Positions 37,823 through 45,755 of a DNA stretch of 64,000 nucleotides are shown here, piece by piece (position 1 is the first letter of the stretch; each line of letters starts with the position of its first letter). The DNA comes from Ferrimonas marina (GTDB lineage Bacteria > Pseudomonadota > Gammaproteobacteria > Enterobacterales > Shewanellaceae). The DNA is taken from the NCBI RefSeq assembly GCF_900129905.1, contig NZ_FQXG01000004.1, forward strand, positions 436,507 through 500,506, in the 5' to 3' direction. A program made the translations under genes and the position numbers. The notes under the pieces are model-generated. The model ran no database searches, had not been told where the DNA came from, and saw only the letters and a program-made list of their open reading frames with translations.

Positions 37823-37870
37823 CTTATGCTCACATTCCATCTCGTGACGCGACAAGGCGTCAGCCCTGCG

Positions 37871-38064
37871 CCTAGTACCTAGCACCTAACGCCAAGTTCC
37901 CAGCCTCTAGCACCTAGCATCTAGCACCTAGTACCCAGCGCCTAACGCCCAGCTCCTAGCACCAAGCTCCTAACACCTAGTGCCGAGCTCCCAGCTCCTA
38001 GCTCCTAGCTCCTAGCTCCTAGCTCCTAGCTCCTAGCTCCTAGCTCCTAGCTCCTAGCTCCTAG
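37871..38064. repeat. Heptanucleotide tandem repeat array, 27.7 units, CCTAGCN
   Basis: From 37871 the sequence divides into 7 bp units with no phase slip: CCTAGTA, CCTAGCA, CCTAACG, CCAAGTT, and so on through 18 variable units, then nine perfect CCTAGCT units from 37997 and a partial CCTAG to 38064. On the minus strand this reads CTAGGAG repeated. The perfect end abuts the last lipoprotein gene, and its TAG stop (38063-38061) lies inside the array. The diverged end points to the terminator. A related 9-unit array follows lipA at 62277. Confidence 0.95.
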
Positions 38065-40013
38065 TTTTCCACCTCTCCATAGAAGCTGTGCAACCACTCC
38101 TCCAGGCGGGTGTAGCCGGACTCCATCACCTCGTTGTAGTTGGCGGGGATCTCCAGCTCGCGCTGGTTTTGTTTCATATCCGGCCAACCGCCAGCATTGC
38201 GGGTGCAATCGATCTCCACCGCGTAGCGGCTGCTGCTGGTGGGGGTTGTGTTCCAGCTTTCATTGACCGACACCTTGAACGAGCTATCCGACGGGCAGCT
38301 GTTGCCGGAGGTGATGGTGCGGGACTCCCCCTCCCCCGGACCGCTGGTGATGCGAATGGTACGCCCCTCGTTGCCCTCCTTGGAGTCATCACAGTCGTCG
38401 TTATCCAGGCTCAGGGTGATGCTGGAGCCGCTGGCACTGATCACCTTGCCGGTGGGATAGAGGATGGTCTCCGGCCCCACGCAATCCTTAAGCCGTCCGG
38501 TGCGGGTACGGATCTCATTGATGATCCGCTCATCGGTGGCGTCCCGGTCCGCCGGACGGGCACCGGCATTGGCCAGCAGCTCCCGCTCGACGTCTTCTGT
38601 AGGCAGCACATCCAACCCGTCGAGCCAGATGGGGATCTCCTTAACCCGGAAGCGATCGGCGCCGTCACTGCGAACGAACACACAAGGCCAGCTGTCGTTC
38701 TTATAGTCGCCACAGACGTTCTCCTCGATATACACCTTGGAGTTGTCCCGCTTGGTCTGGATGATGGCCCACTGGTCATCCTGGTTGGAGCCATAGAGGG
38801 TGTCCTCTCCGGGGATCCGTACGTTATTCATGGTGGTGTTGATGCGGTGCTCGTCATCGTAGAAGGAGCGCTGATCCAGCCCCCACACCCGGTGGCCCAC
38901 CTGGGCGGTGTTGTAGCTGAGGTTGTTGGTAAAGATCCCCCGCGGGGTCACATCCAGCGGGCCGCGGTCATCCACATGGGCAATCACGTTACGGTGGTAC
39001 AGCGCCCACTTGGCGATGATCATCGCCCCCTTGGAGTGCTTACCCTTGGCGTGCAGGCTGTAGTTGAGCGCTTCGGCGATCAGGTTATTGCTGACGGTGA
39101 CATTGGAGACCATGTCGGTCACCGAGAACGCCTCGTCGATGCTCCAGCTCACCGACAGGTGATCCAGCACAATGTTCTCCTTATCGTGCGGCGGATCCTT
39201 GTAGCGACCGCCGATCATCAGCAACGAGTCCCGCTCACTGGGTTGTGAACCGTCGGCATCGTCCCCCACTCGCACCCGGATGTGCTGGATCAGCACATCG
39301 TCTGCGTTGATCCGCAGAACGTGGTCCCGCAGGGTGATGCCGGGACTGGGGGCAGTCTGGCCGGCGATGGTGATGTAGTCGTTGCTGATGCTCAGGCGGC
39401 TGGTCAGATCGATGTAGCCACTGACCTCGAACACGCAAGTTCTCGGGCCACTGGCCTCGACACACTGGCGCAGCGAGCCATCACCGCTGTTGTTGAGGTT
39501 AGTGACGGTGTACACCGTGGTGCGCGGCTCCGACAGGTTGCGGCCGCTGCCCGCCGGGGTATCCATGCCCCAGCCCACCTGGCAGGGGATGATCGGCAGG
39601 GGTTCACTGGGCTCGCAGACGTAATGATCCGGCATATCGGGATCTTCCGGCGGATCAGGCGGGTCCACCGGTGGCTCAACCGGTACCTCAGGCTCTCCCG
39701 GATCTACCGGATTGCCGGGCTCGCCTGGATCAGGATCCGTCGGAGGCTCTATGGGCTCGCCAGGATTTGGCGGCAGCACTGGCGGCACCCCCGGGTCGGG
39801 CGGGTCGATAGGCGGAGGATCGATGACCGGCGGATCCACCGGCTCTTCAGGGTCCGTTGGCGGTACCCCTGGATCCGGCGGGTCAATGGGCGGATCCACC
39901 GGTTCTTCCGGATCCGTGGGCTCCTCTGGCGTCGTGCTGCTGTCGCTGCAGGCACCGATTGTCGTTGCCAGCAACAGCGCTAACAGCGCCGCCTTGATAC
40001 GCGTCGTTTCCAT
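38061..40013 (-). CDS. Pectate-lyase-like beta-helix lipoprotein, array copy 1 (last in transcription order)
   Basis: The 650-residue product has lipobox IGAC (Cys22; Ser-Asp follow, suiting outer-membrane sorting) and the longest Pro/Asp/Glu linker of the five (about 23-127, units such as PPIDPPDPGVPP). A polysaccharide-lyase-1-like parallel beta-helix (about 130-450) follows, with VTNLNNSGDGSLRQC, ITIAGQTAPSPGITLR, LDHLSVSWSIDEAFS and the R-x-P segment HVDDRGPLDVTPR where PL1 enzymes have catalytic Arg. The C-terminal third (VGPETILYPTGKV to WLHSFYGEVEN) is beta-rich with four cysteines. The substrate is unknown. The stop codon falls inside the heptamer array. GGAGAG precedes the ATG. Confidence 0.85.
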   Translation of the reverse strand: METTRIKAALLALLLATTIGACSDSSTTPEEPTDPEEPVDPPIDPPDPGVPPTDPEEPVDPPVIDPPPIDPPDPGVPPVLPPNPGEPIEPPTDPDPGEPGNPVDPGEPEVPVEPPVDPPDPPEDPDMPDHYVCEPSEPLPIIPCQVGWGMDTPAGSGRNLSEPRTTVYTVTNLNNSGDGSLRQCVEASGPRTCVFEVSGYIDLTSRLSISNDYITIAGQTAPSPGITLRDHVLRINADDVLIQHIRVRVGDDADGSQPSERDSLLMIGGRYKDPPHDKENIVLDHLSVSWSIDEAFSVTDMVSNVTVSNNLIAEALNYSLHAKGKHSKGAMIIAKWALYHRNVIAHVDDRGPLDVTPRGIFTNNLSYNTAQVGHRVWGLDQRSFYDDEHRINTTMNNVRIPGEDTLYGSNQDDQWAIIQTKRDNSKVYIEENVCGDYKNDSWPCVFVRSDGADRFRVKEIPIWLDGLDVLPTEDVERELLANAGARPADRDATDERIINEIRTRTGRLKDCVGPETILYPTGKVISASGSSITLSLDNDDCDDSKEGNEGRTIRITSGPGEGESRTITSGNSCPSDSSFKVSVNESWNTTPTSSSRYAVEIDCTRNAGGWPDMKQNQRELEIPANYNEVMESGYTRLEEWLHSFYGEVEN

Positions 40014-40033
40014 TCTCTCCGTCCCTCTCAGCC

Positions 40034-41860
40034 CTACTCCACCTCGGCATAGAAGCTATGCAGCCACTCCTCCAGCCGGGTGTACCCCGATGGCATCAGC
40101 TCATTGTAGTTCTCCGGCAACGACAGCGGCCGCTCAGTTGACTCCAACACCGGCCAACCACCGCCGTTGAGACTGCAGTCCACCTCCACCTCGAAAGAGG
40201 AGTCTGTGGTGGGAGTGGTGCCCCAGTCCCGATCCACTGTCAGGGTCAACTCGCCGCCACTGCACTGGTTCTTCTCAGTGATCTCTCGCCACTGACCGGC
40301 ACCCGGCCCTTCGTAGATATGCACCCGGCGGCCCTTGTTGCCCTCCTTGGAGGTGTTGCAGTCCTTCACCTTGCCGGTCACCGTGTTGCTGCTGGCCGCG
40401 GTCACCTTGGCCCGGGGGAACATGATGTTGTCCGGCCCAACGCAGTTCTTCAGGGTGCCTGTGCGGCTGCGCACCTCCTCAACCACCCGGGCATCGGCGG
40501 AATCCCGATCCGCCGGGCGGGCACCGGCAAAGGCCAGTACCGCATCCTCAACCTCGCTGGCGGGCAGCAGCTCCAGGCCATCGAGCCAGATGGGGCGTTC
40601 CTTCACCCGATACTGATCCGCGCCATCAGAGCGCACCACCACACAGGGCCAGGCGTCGTTTTTGAAGTCACCACACTGGTTGCCTTCGATGTAGACCTTG
40701 GAGCCCTCCCGGGTGGTTTGCAGCATCACCCACTGGTTATCGTGCCCCTCTTCATCGTCTATCTGGGTGTTGGCCCCGGGGATCCTTACGTTGTTAACCA
40801 CGGTAGCGATGCGCACCTCGTCATCGTGATAGGAGCGCTCCTTCAATCCCCACATGCGGTGACCCACCTGGGCTGTGTTGTAGACCAGGTTGTTAGCGAC
40901 GATGGAGGTGGGGGCCACATCCAGCGGCCCACGATCATCCAGGTGTGCCAGCAGGTTGCGGTAAACCAGCATGTCGTGGGATTCCATCATCAACCCCTTG
41001 GAGTGCTTGCCCTTGGGGTGGAGGCTGTAGTTCAGCCCCTCGGCAATGATGGAGTTGGAGATGGTGACGCCATACACCGCTTCCTTGGTGGTGAAGTTCT
41101 CGTCGATGCCCCAGCTCACCGACAGGTGATCCAGAATCACGCTGCTGGGTTGTCGCTCGGTATCGGTGTAGCTGCCGATCACCAGCAGGCCGTCGCGGTT
41201 ACCGGGATCCGGGTTGTCCGGGTCGTCCCCGGGGCGGATGCGGATATGCTGCATCAATACATGATCCGCCTCGATCCGCACCGTGTGGCCTCGCAGGGTA
41301 ATGCCTGGGCTGGGAGCAGTCTGGCCGGCGATGGTGATGTAGTCATTGCTGATGTTGAGGCGATCGGTCAGGTCGATGTAGCCGGCCACCTCGAACACAC
41401 AGACCCGCGGCCCACTGCCATCGACGCAGCGGCGCAGCGAACCTTCGCCGCCGTTATTGAGGTTGACCACCTTGTACACGTCCGGATCCGGTGCGGCCTC
41501 GTGGCGGCCACTGCCTGCGGGGGTGTCCATGCCAAAGCCAATCTGACAGGGGATCACTGGCAGCGGCGACATCGGCTCGCAGACGTAGCGGTCGTCCTGC
41601 TCTGGCGGGTCCGGGTCTGGGTCCACTGGCGGATCCGGGTCAGGATCCGGGTCCACCGGTGGGTCCGGGTCGGGATCCGGGTCTACCGGCGGATCCGGGT
41701 CGGGATCCGGGTCTACCGGCGGATCCGGGTCTGGATCCGGGTCAGGGTTGACCGGTGGGGGTTGCTCAGGCTCCTCTGAGCTGCTGTTGTCGCTGCATGC
41801 CGACAGGCCGCTGGTCAGCCAAAGGGCCAGGACCAGCGCCATAAGTTGCTTGAGATTCAT
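40034..41860 (-). CDS. Pectate-lyase-like beta-helix lipoprotein, array copy 2 (most divergent)
   Basis: The 608-residue product starts MNLKQLMALVLALWLTSGLS with Cys22 lipidated. The linker (about 31-88) consists mainly of PDPDPDPPVD decapeptides. The beta-helix has VVNLNNGGEGSLRRC, ITIAGQTAPSPGITLR and LDHLSVSWGIDENFTTK. It differs from its four paralogues at the active-site-like loop (LDDRGPLDVAPTSIVANN, second Arg replaced) and in SLHPKGKHSKGLMMESHDML. AAGGAGTGGGAGC before the ATG at 41860 decides the start over an in-frame TTG-type extension. It lies 20 bp before copy 1. Confidence 0.85.
   Translation of the reverse strand: MNLKQLMALVLALWLTSGLSACSDNSSSEEPEQPPPVNPDPDPDPDPPVDPDPDPDPPVDPDPDPDPPVDPDPDPDPPVDPDPDPPEQDDRYVCEPMSPLPVIPCQIGFGMDTPAGSGRHEAAPDPDVYKVVNLNNGGEGSLRRCVDGSGPRVCVFEVAGYIDLTDRLNISNDYITIAGQTAPSPGITLRGHTVRIEADHVLMQHIRIRPGDDPDNPDPGNRDGLLVIGSYTDTERQPSSVILDHLSVSWGIDENFTTKEAVYGVTISNSIIAEGLNYSLHPKGKHSKGLMMESHDMLVYRNLLAHLDDRGPLDVAPTSIVANNLVYNTAQVGHRMWGLKERSYHDDEVRIATVVNNVRIPGANTQIDDEEGHDNQWVMLQTTREGSKVYIEGNQCGDFKNDAWPCVVVRSDGADQYRVKERPIWLDGLELLPASEVEDAVLAFAGARPADRDSADARVVEEVRSRTGTLKNCVGPDNIMFPRAKVTAASSNTVTGKVKDCNTSKEGNKGRRVHIYEGPGAGQWREITEKNQCSGGELTLTVDRDWGTTPTTDSSFEVEVDCSLNGGGWPVLESTERPLSLPENYNELMPSGYTRLEEWLHSFYAEVE
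41611..41757 (-). repeat. 30-bp in-frame tandem repeat in the linker of copy 2
   Basis: About four and a half imperfect 30 bp units, each encoding PDPDPDPPVD, make up the linker between lipid anchor and beta-helix. The units are close to identical at the DNA level (GGATCCGGGTC core), so slippage or recombination could change linker length without a frameshift. Confidence 0.85.
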
Positions 41861-42018
41861 GCTCCCACTCCTTGCAAGAGACCTCATCCATGATGGCGGT
41901 GTTGCCTTTCAGGTTGTGCCCCGCCCCAGGGCCAACCGGATGTCACTAAATTCAACCCAAGCCAAGCGCTTAGCCTTTCTGAGTCATTGCCCTCAGTGGC
42001 CTGCGCGGTGGTTCGGTA

Positions 42019-42027
42019 GGTATAGCA
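42019..42027 (-). promoter_or_regulatory. Extended -10-like element upstream of array copy 2
   Basis: The minus strand reads TGCTATACCTA (TGCTATACC at 42027-42019). The same element precedes copies 4 and 5. No good -35 lies at 16-18 bp, consistent with an extended -10 promoter. Confidence 0.5.
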
Positions 42028-42091
42028 AGGGGGAAAGGTGCTCACCATGACGCCCCGTCCGGGCTCCAACCGCTAAGATGGTTAAAGCAAG

Positions 42092-42116
42092 AAAAAGCAG
42101 CTAGTTAGGCTGCTTT
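42092..42116 (-). terminator. Terminator of array copy 3
   Basis: On the minus strand AGCAGC pairs with GCTGCT (42114-42109 with 42101-42096) and TTTTTC follows, about 45 bp after the copy 3 stop. Confidence 0.75.
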
Positions 42117-42159
42117 ATTCAACGACAAAAAAATTCCCTGTAGAGCTGTCTGATTTGGT

Positions 42160-43965
42160 CTATTCCACCTCGGCGTAGAAGCTGTGCAGCCACTCCTCCA
42201 ACCGGGTGTAACCCGATGCCATCACCTCGTTGTAGTTGGTCGGGATCTCCAGCTCACGACGGGTCTCCGGCATATCCGGCCAGCCGCCAGCATTAACCGT
42301 ACAATCGATCTCGATGGCGTAACTGCTGCTGCTGGTGGGCGTGGTATCCCAGCTGGAATCCACGCTGACCCGGATCTGGCTGCTCGACGGACAGCTGTTG
42401 CCGGAGGTGATGGTGCGCACCTGCCCCGCACCCGGGCCATCGGTGATGCGCAGCTTACGCCCCCGGTTGCCCTCCTTGGAGCTGTCGCAATCATCCTGGC
42501 TGAAGTTGAGAGTGATGCTGGTGCCACTGGCCTCACGCACCTTGCCGGTAGGATAGAGGATGGTTTCCGGACCGACGCAGTTTTTCAGGGTGCCGGTACG
42601 GGTTCGGATCTCCTTGACCACCCGTTTGTCCACTTCATCCCGGTCGGTGGGGCGCGCCCCAGCAGTGGCCAGCAGCTCCTCTTCCACCTGGTCCACCGGC
42701 AGCAACTCCAGCCCCTCAACCCAGATGGGGATCTCCTTAACCCGGAAGCGGTCGGCGCCGCTGCTGCGAACGTAGACACAATCCCAATCGGGGTTCTTAT
42801 AAGCCCCACACAGGTTGTCTTCGATGTAGACCTTGGAGTTATCCCGCTTGGTCTGAATGATGGCCCACTGGTCGTCCTGGTTGCTGCCGTACAGGGTGTC
42901 CTCGCCGGGAATACGGACGTTGTTCACTGTGGTGTTGATACGGTGCTCGCCGTTGTAGAAGCTGCGCTGATCCAGCCCCCAGACCCGGTGGCCGACCTGG
43001 GCAGTGTTGTAGCTCAGGTTGTTGGTGAACACTCCCCTTGGGGTCACATCCAGCGGGCCTCGGTCATCCACGTGGGCGACGATATTGCGGTGATACAGGG
43101 CCCACTTGGCGATGATCATCGCCCCCTTGGAGTGCTTGCCCTTAGCATGCAGGCTGTAGTTGAGCGCCTCGGCAATCAGGTTATTGGAGACGGTAACGTT
43201 GGAGACCATGTCGGTCACCGACATCGCTTCATCGATGCTCCAGCTGACCGACAAATGGTCCAGCACGATGTGTTCCCGGTCCTTCTGGTCGCTATAGCGG
43301 CCACCGAGCATCAACAGGGAATCCCGATCACTGGGGGTGGAGCCGTTGGGGTCGTCGCCGGCCCGGGCGCGGATATGCTGCACCAGCACATGGTTAGCGT
43401 TGATGCGGAACATGGCATTACGCAGGGTGATGCCGGGGCTGGGGGCAGTCTGACCGGCCACGGTGATGTAATCGCTGTTGATGTTGAGCCGACCGGTCAG
43501 GTTGATGTAACCGCCCACCTCGAACACGCACACCCGCGGGCCACTGGCTTCGGTGCACTGACGCAAAGAGCCCTCGCCGCTGTTATTGAGGTTGGTGACC
43601 TTGTACACCGTGGTACGGGGCTCATCCAGGTGGCGGCCACTGCCGGCCACGGTGTCCATGCCCCAGCCAACCTGGCATGGAATAATGGGCAGGGGTTCCG
43701 ACGGTTCACAGACGTAGTGATCCGGCATCTCCGGGTCGCCAGGCTCCAGTGGCGGTTCCAGTGGAATATCCGGCTCCTGTGGCTCCTGTGGGTTACCCGG
43801 GTCGATCGGCGGATCCGTCGGTGGGTCAACGGGCTCGCCGGGCTCCGGTGGGATCGGCTCGCCAGGGTCGGTCGGCGGGTCGCTGGTGGTGTTGTCACTA
43901 CAGGCGGTCAGTACCCAACCCAACAACAGGGCTGACCAAAAAGCGGTGTGTTTCGATGCGCTCAT
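42160..43965 (-). CDS. Pectate-lyase-like beta-helix lipoprotein, array copy 3
   Basis: The 601-residue product begins MSASKHTAFWSALLLGWVLT with lipid Cys22, then a linker of about 60 residues (DPGEPIPPEPGEPVDPPTDP). The PL1-like helix has VTNLNNSGEGSLRQC, YINLTGRLNINSDYITVAGQ, LDHLSVSWSIDEAMS and HVDDRGPLDVTPRG, followed by the conserved cysteine-containing C-terminal region. Long stretches, including VGPETILYPTGKVREASG onward, are identical or nearly so in copy 4, so these two are the most recent duplicates. GGGGAAC before the ATG at 43965 sets the start, 20 bp after the copy 4 stop. Confidence 0.86.
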   Translation of the reverse strand: MSASKHTAFWSALLLGWVLTACSDNTTSDPPTDPGEPIPPEPGEPVDPPTDPPIDPGNPQEPQEPDIPLEPPLEPGDPEMPDHYVCEPSEPLPIIPCQVGWGMDTVAGSGRHLDEPRTTVYKVTNLNNSGEGSLRQCTEASGPRVCVFEVGGYINLTGRLNINSDYITVAGQTAPSPGITLRNAMFRINANHVLVQHIRARAGDDPNGSTPSDRDSLLMLGGRYSDQKDREHIVLDHLSVSWSIDEAMSVTDMVSNVTVSNNLIAEALNYSLHAKGKHSKGAMIIAKWALYHRNIVAHVDDRGPLDVTPRGVFTNNLSYNTAQVGHRVWGLDQRSFYNGEHRINTTVNNVRIPGEDTLYGSNQDDQWAIIQTKRDNSKVYIEDNLCGAYKNPDWDCVYVRSSGADRFRVKEIPIWVEGLELLPVDQVEEELLATAGARPTDRDEVDKRVVKEIRTRTGTLKNCVGPETILYPTGKVREASGTSITLNFSQDDCDSSKEGNRGRKLRITDGPGAGQVRTITSGNSCPSSSQIRVSVDSSWDTTPTSSSSYAIEIDCTVNAGGWPDMPETRRELEIPTNYNEVMASGYTRLEEWLHSFYAEVE

Positions 43966-43985
43966 GGGGTGTTCCCCTCTCCGTC

Positions 43986-45668
43986 CTATTCGACCTGCTG
44001 GTAGAAGCCGTGTAACCACTCCTCCAGCCGGGTGTAACCCGACTCCATCACCTCGTTGTAGTTGGCGGGAATGGTCAGCTCCCGGCGGGTCTCCGGCATG
44101 TCCGGCCAGCCGCCGGCATTGACCGTGCAGTCAATCTCGATGGCGTAGCTGCTACTGCTGGTGGGCGTGGTATCCCAACTGGAATCCACGCTGACCCGGA
44201 TCTGACTCTTCGAAGGGCAGCTGTTGCCAGAGGTGATGGTGCGCACCTGCCCCGCGCCTGGGCCGTCGGTGATGCGCAGTTTGCGCCCCCGGTTGCCCTC
44301 CTTGGAGCTGTCGCAATCATCCTGGCTGAAGTTGAGGGTGATGCTGGTGCCACTGGCCTCGCGCACCTTGCCGGTGGGGTAGAGGATGGTCTCCGGGCCG
44401 ACGCAGTTTTTCAGGGTGCCGGTACGGGTGCGGATCTCGTTGACGATGCGATCATCCACCGCATCCCGATCCCGTGGCCGGGCCCCGGCATTAGCCAGCA
44501 GGTCCTCCTCCACCTGGTCCACCGGCAACAGCTCCAGCCCATCGATCCACAGCGGCACCTCCTTGACCCGGAAGCGATCAGCCCCGCTGGTGCGCACGTA
44601 CACGCAGTCCCAATCGGGGTTTTTGTAGGCCCCACACAGGTTGTCTTCGATGTAGACCTTGGAGTTGTCCCGCTTGGTCTGGATGATGGCCCACTGGTCG
44701 TCTTCGTTCGAGCTGTACTTGGTGTCCTCACCGGGAATACGGATGTTATTCATGGTGGTGTTGATGCGGTATTCGTCCTTGTAGAAGTTGCGCTGATCCA
44801 GCCCCCAGACCCGGTGCCCCACCTGGGCAGTGTTATAGGTCAGGTTGTTGGTGAAGATCCCCCTCGGCGTGACATCCAGCGGGCCGCGGTCATCCACGTG
44901 GGCAACGATATTGCGGTGATACAGTGCCCACTTGGCGATGATCATCGCTCCCTTGGAGTGCTTGCCCTTGGCGTGCAGGCTGTAGTTAAGCGCCTCGGCA
45001 ATCAGGTTGTTGGAGACGGTGACGTTGGAGACCATGTCGGTGACCGACAGCGCCTCGTCAATGCTCCAGCTAATCGACAGGTGATCCAGCACAATGTGCT
45101 CGCGGTCGATCTCATCACTGTAACGACCGCCGAGCATCAGCAGGGAATCCCGATCACTGGGGGTGGAGCCGTTGGGATCATCACCGGCACGGGCACGAAT
45201 ATGCTGCACCAACACATGATTGGCGTTGATGCGGAACATGGCGTTACGCAGAGTGATACCGGGGCTGGGGGCGGTCTGGCCGGCGACGGTGATGTAATCG
45301 CTGTTGATGTTAAGCCGCCCCTCCAGGTTGATGTAACCCCCCACCTCGAACACGCACACCCGGGGGCCACTGGCTTCGGTGCACTGGCGCAGCGAGCCGT
45401 CACCGCTGTTATTGAGGTTGGTGACCTTGTAGACCGTGGTGCGGGGTTCATCCAGATGGCGGCCACTGCCAGCCACGGTGTCCATGCCATAGCCCACCCG
45501 ACAGGGGATGATGGGCAGCGGATCGGCGGGCTCACAATCGTAGCCCGGCCCTTCTCCCGGCGGCGGCTCTGGCGGTTCGCCGCCATCCCCAACCTGGCTT
45601 TCGCTGCAGCCAATCAGCAACACCAGCAACACTGACAACCACCATCCACGAGCTCTCAGCCACGCCAT
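43986..45668 (-). CDS. Pectate-lyase-like beta-helix lipoprotein, array copy 4 (short linker)
   Basis: The 560-residue product begins MAWLRARGWWLSVLLVLLIG with lipid Cys21 and has the shortest linker of the family (about 22-43, GDGGEPPEPPPGEGPGY). The remaining protein parallels copy 3: GYGMDTVAGSGRHLDEPRTT, VTNLNNSGDGSLRQC, ITVAGQTAPSPGITLR, LDHLSISWSIDEALS, HVDDRGPLDVTPRG. I chose the ATG at 45668 over an in-frame TTG at 45686, because it has AAGG upstream and gives a clean lipoprotein signal. A TGCTATACC element lies about 32 bp upstream. Confidence 0.86.
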   Translation of the reverse strand: MAWLRARGWWLSVLLVLLIGCSESQVGDGGEPPEPPPGEGPGYDCEPADPLPIIPCRVGYGMDTVAGSGRHLDEPRTTVYKVTNLNNSGDGSLRQCTEASGPRVCVFEVGGYINLEGRLNINSDYITVAGQTAPSPGITLRNAMFRINANHVLVQHIRARAGDDPNGSTPSDRDSLLMLGGRYSDEIDREHIVLDHLSISWSIDEALSVTDMVSNVTVSNNLIAEALNYSLHAKGKHSKGAMIIAKWALYHRNIVAHVDDRGPLDVTPRGIFTNNLTYNTAQVGHRVWGLDQRNFYKDEYRINTTMNNIRIPGEDTKYSSNEDDQWAIIQTKRDNSKVYIEDNLCGAYKNPDWDCVYVRTSGADRFRVKEVPLWIDGLELLPVDQVEEDLLANAGARPRDRDAVDDRIVNEIRTRTGTLKNCVGPETILYPTGKVREASGTSITLNFSQDDCDSSKEGNRGRKLRITDGPGAGQVRTITSGNSCPSKSQIRVSVDSSWDTTPTSSSSYAIEIDCTVNAGGWPDMPETRRELTIPANYNEVMESGYTRLEEWLHGFYQQVE

Positions 45669-45699
45669 AACGCACGCCTTTTCCAAAGGGGATTCTTTA

Positions 45700-45708
45700 G
45701 GTATAGCA
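45700..45708 (-). promoter_or_regulatory. Extended -10-like element upstream of array copy 4
   Basis: The minus strand reads TGCTATACCTA, identical to the element before copy 2, 32 bp before the ATG and directly after an inverted repeat that closes copy 5. Confidence 0.5.
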
Positions 45709-45709
45709 A

Positions 45710-45736
45710 GGCCCGAACAGCGATGCTGTCCGGGCC
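45710..45736 (-). terminator. Hairpin between array copies 5 and 4
   Basis: GGCCCGGACAGC and GCTGTTCGGGCC pair with one mismatch around a short loop, 20 bp after the copy 5 stop. The T-run is poor (TTGCTATA), so termination may be partial. Confidence 0.6.
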
Positions 45737-45755
45737 CTACTTGCTGAACGTCAAC

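Larger units (their letters stand above)
41861..42159. other. 299 bp spacer between array copies 3 and 2
   Basis: This is the only long gap inside the array. It contains the terminator of copy 3 and a TGCTATACC element that may start transcription of copy 2 about 150 nt before its ATG. No gene is seen. Confidence 0.6.

Noticed and set aside
37871..38064. CRISPR array
   Set aside because: The period is 7 bp with no spacers, and no cas genes are near.
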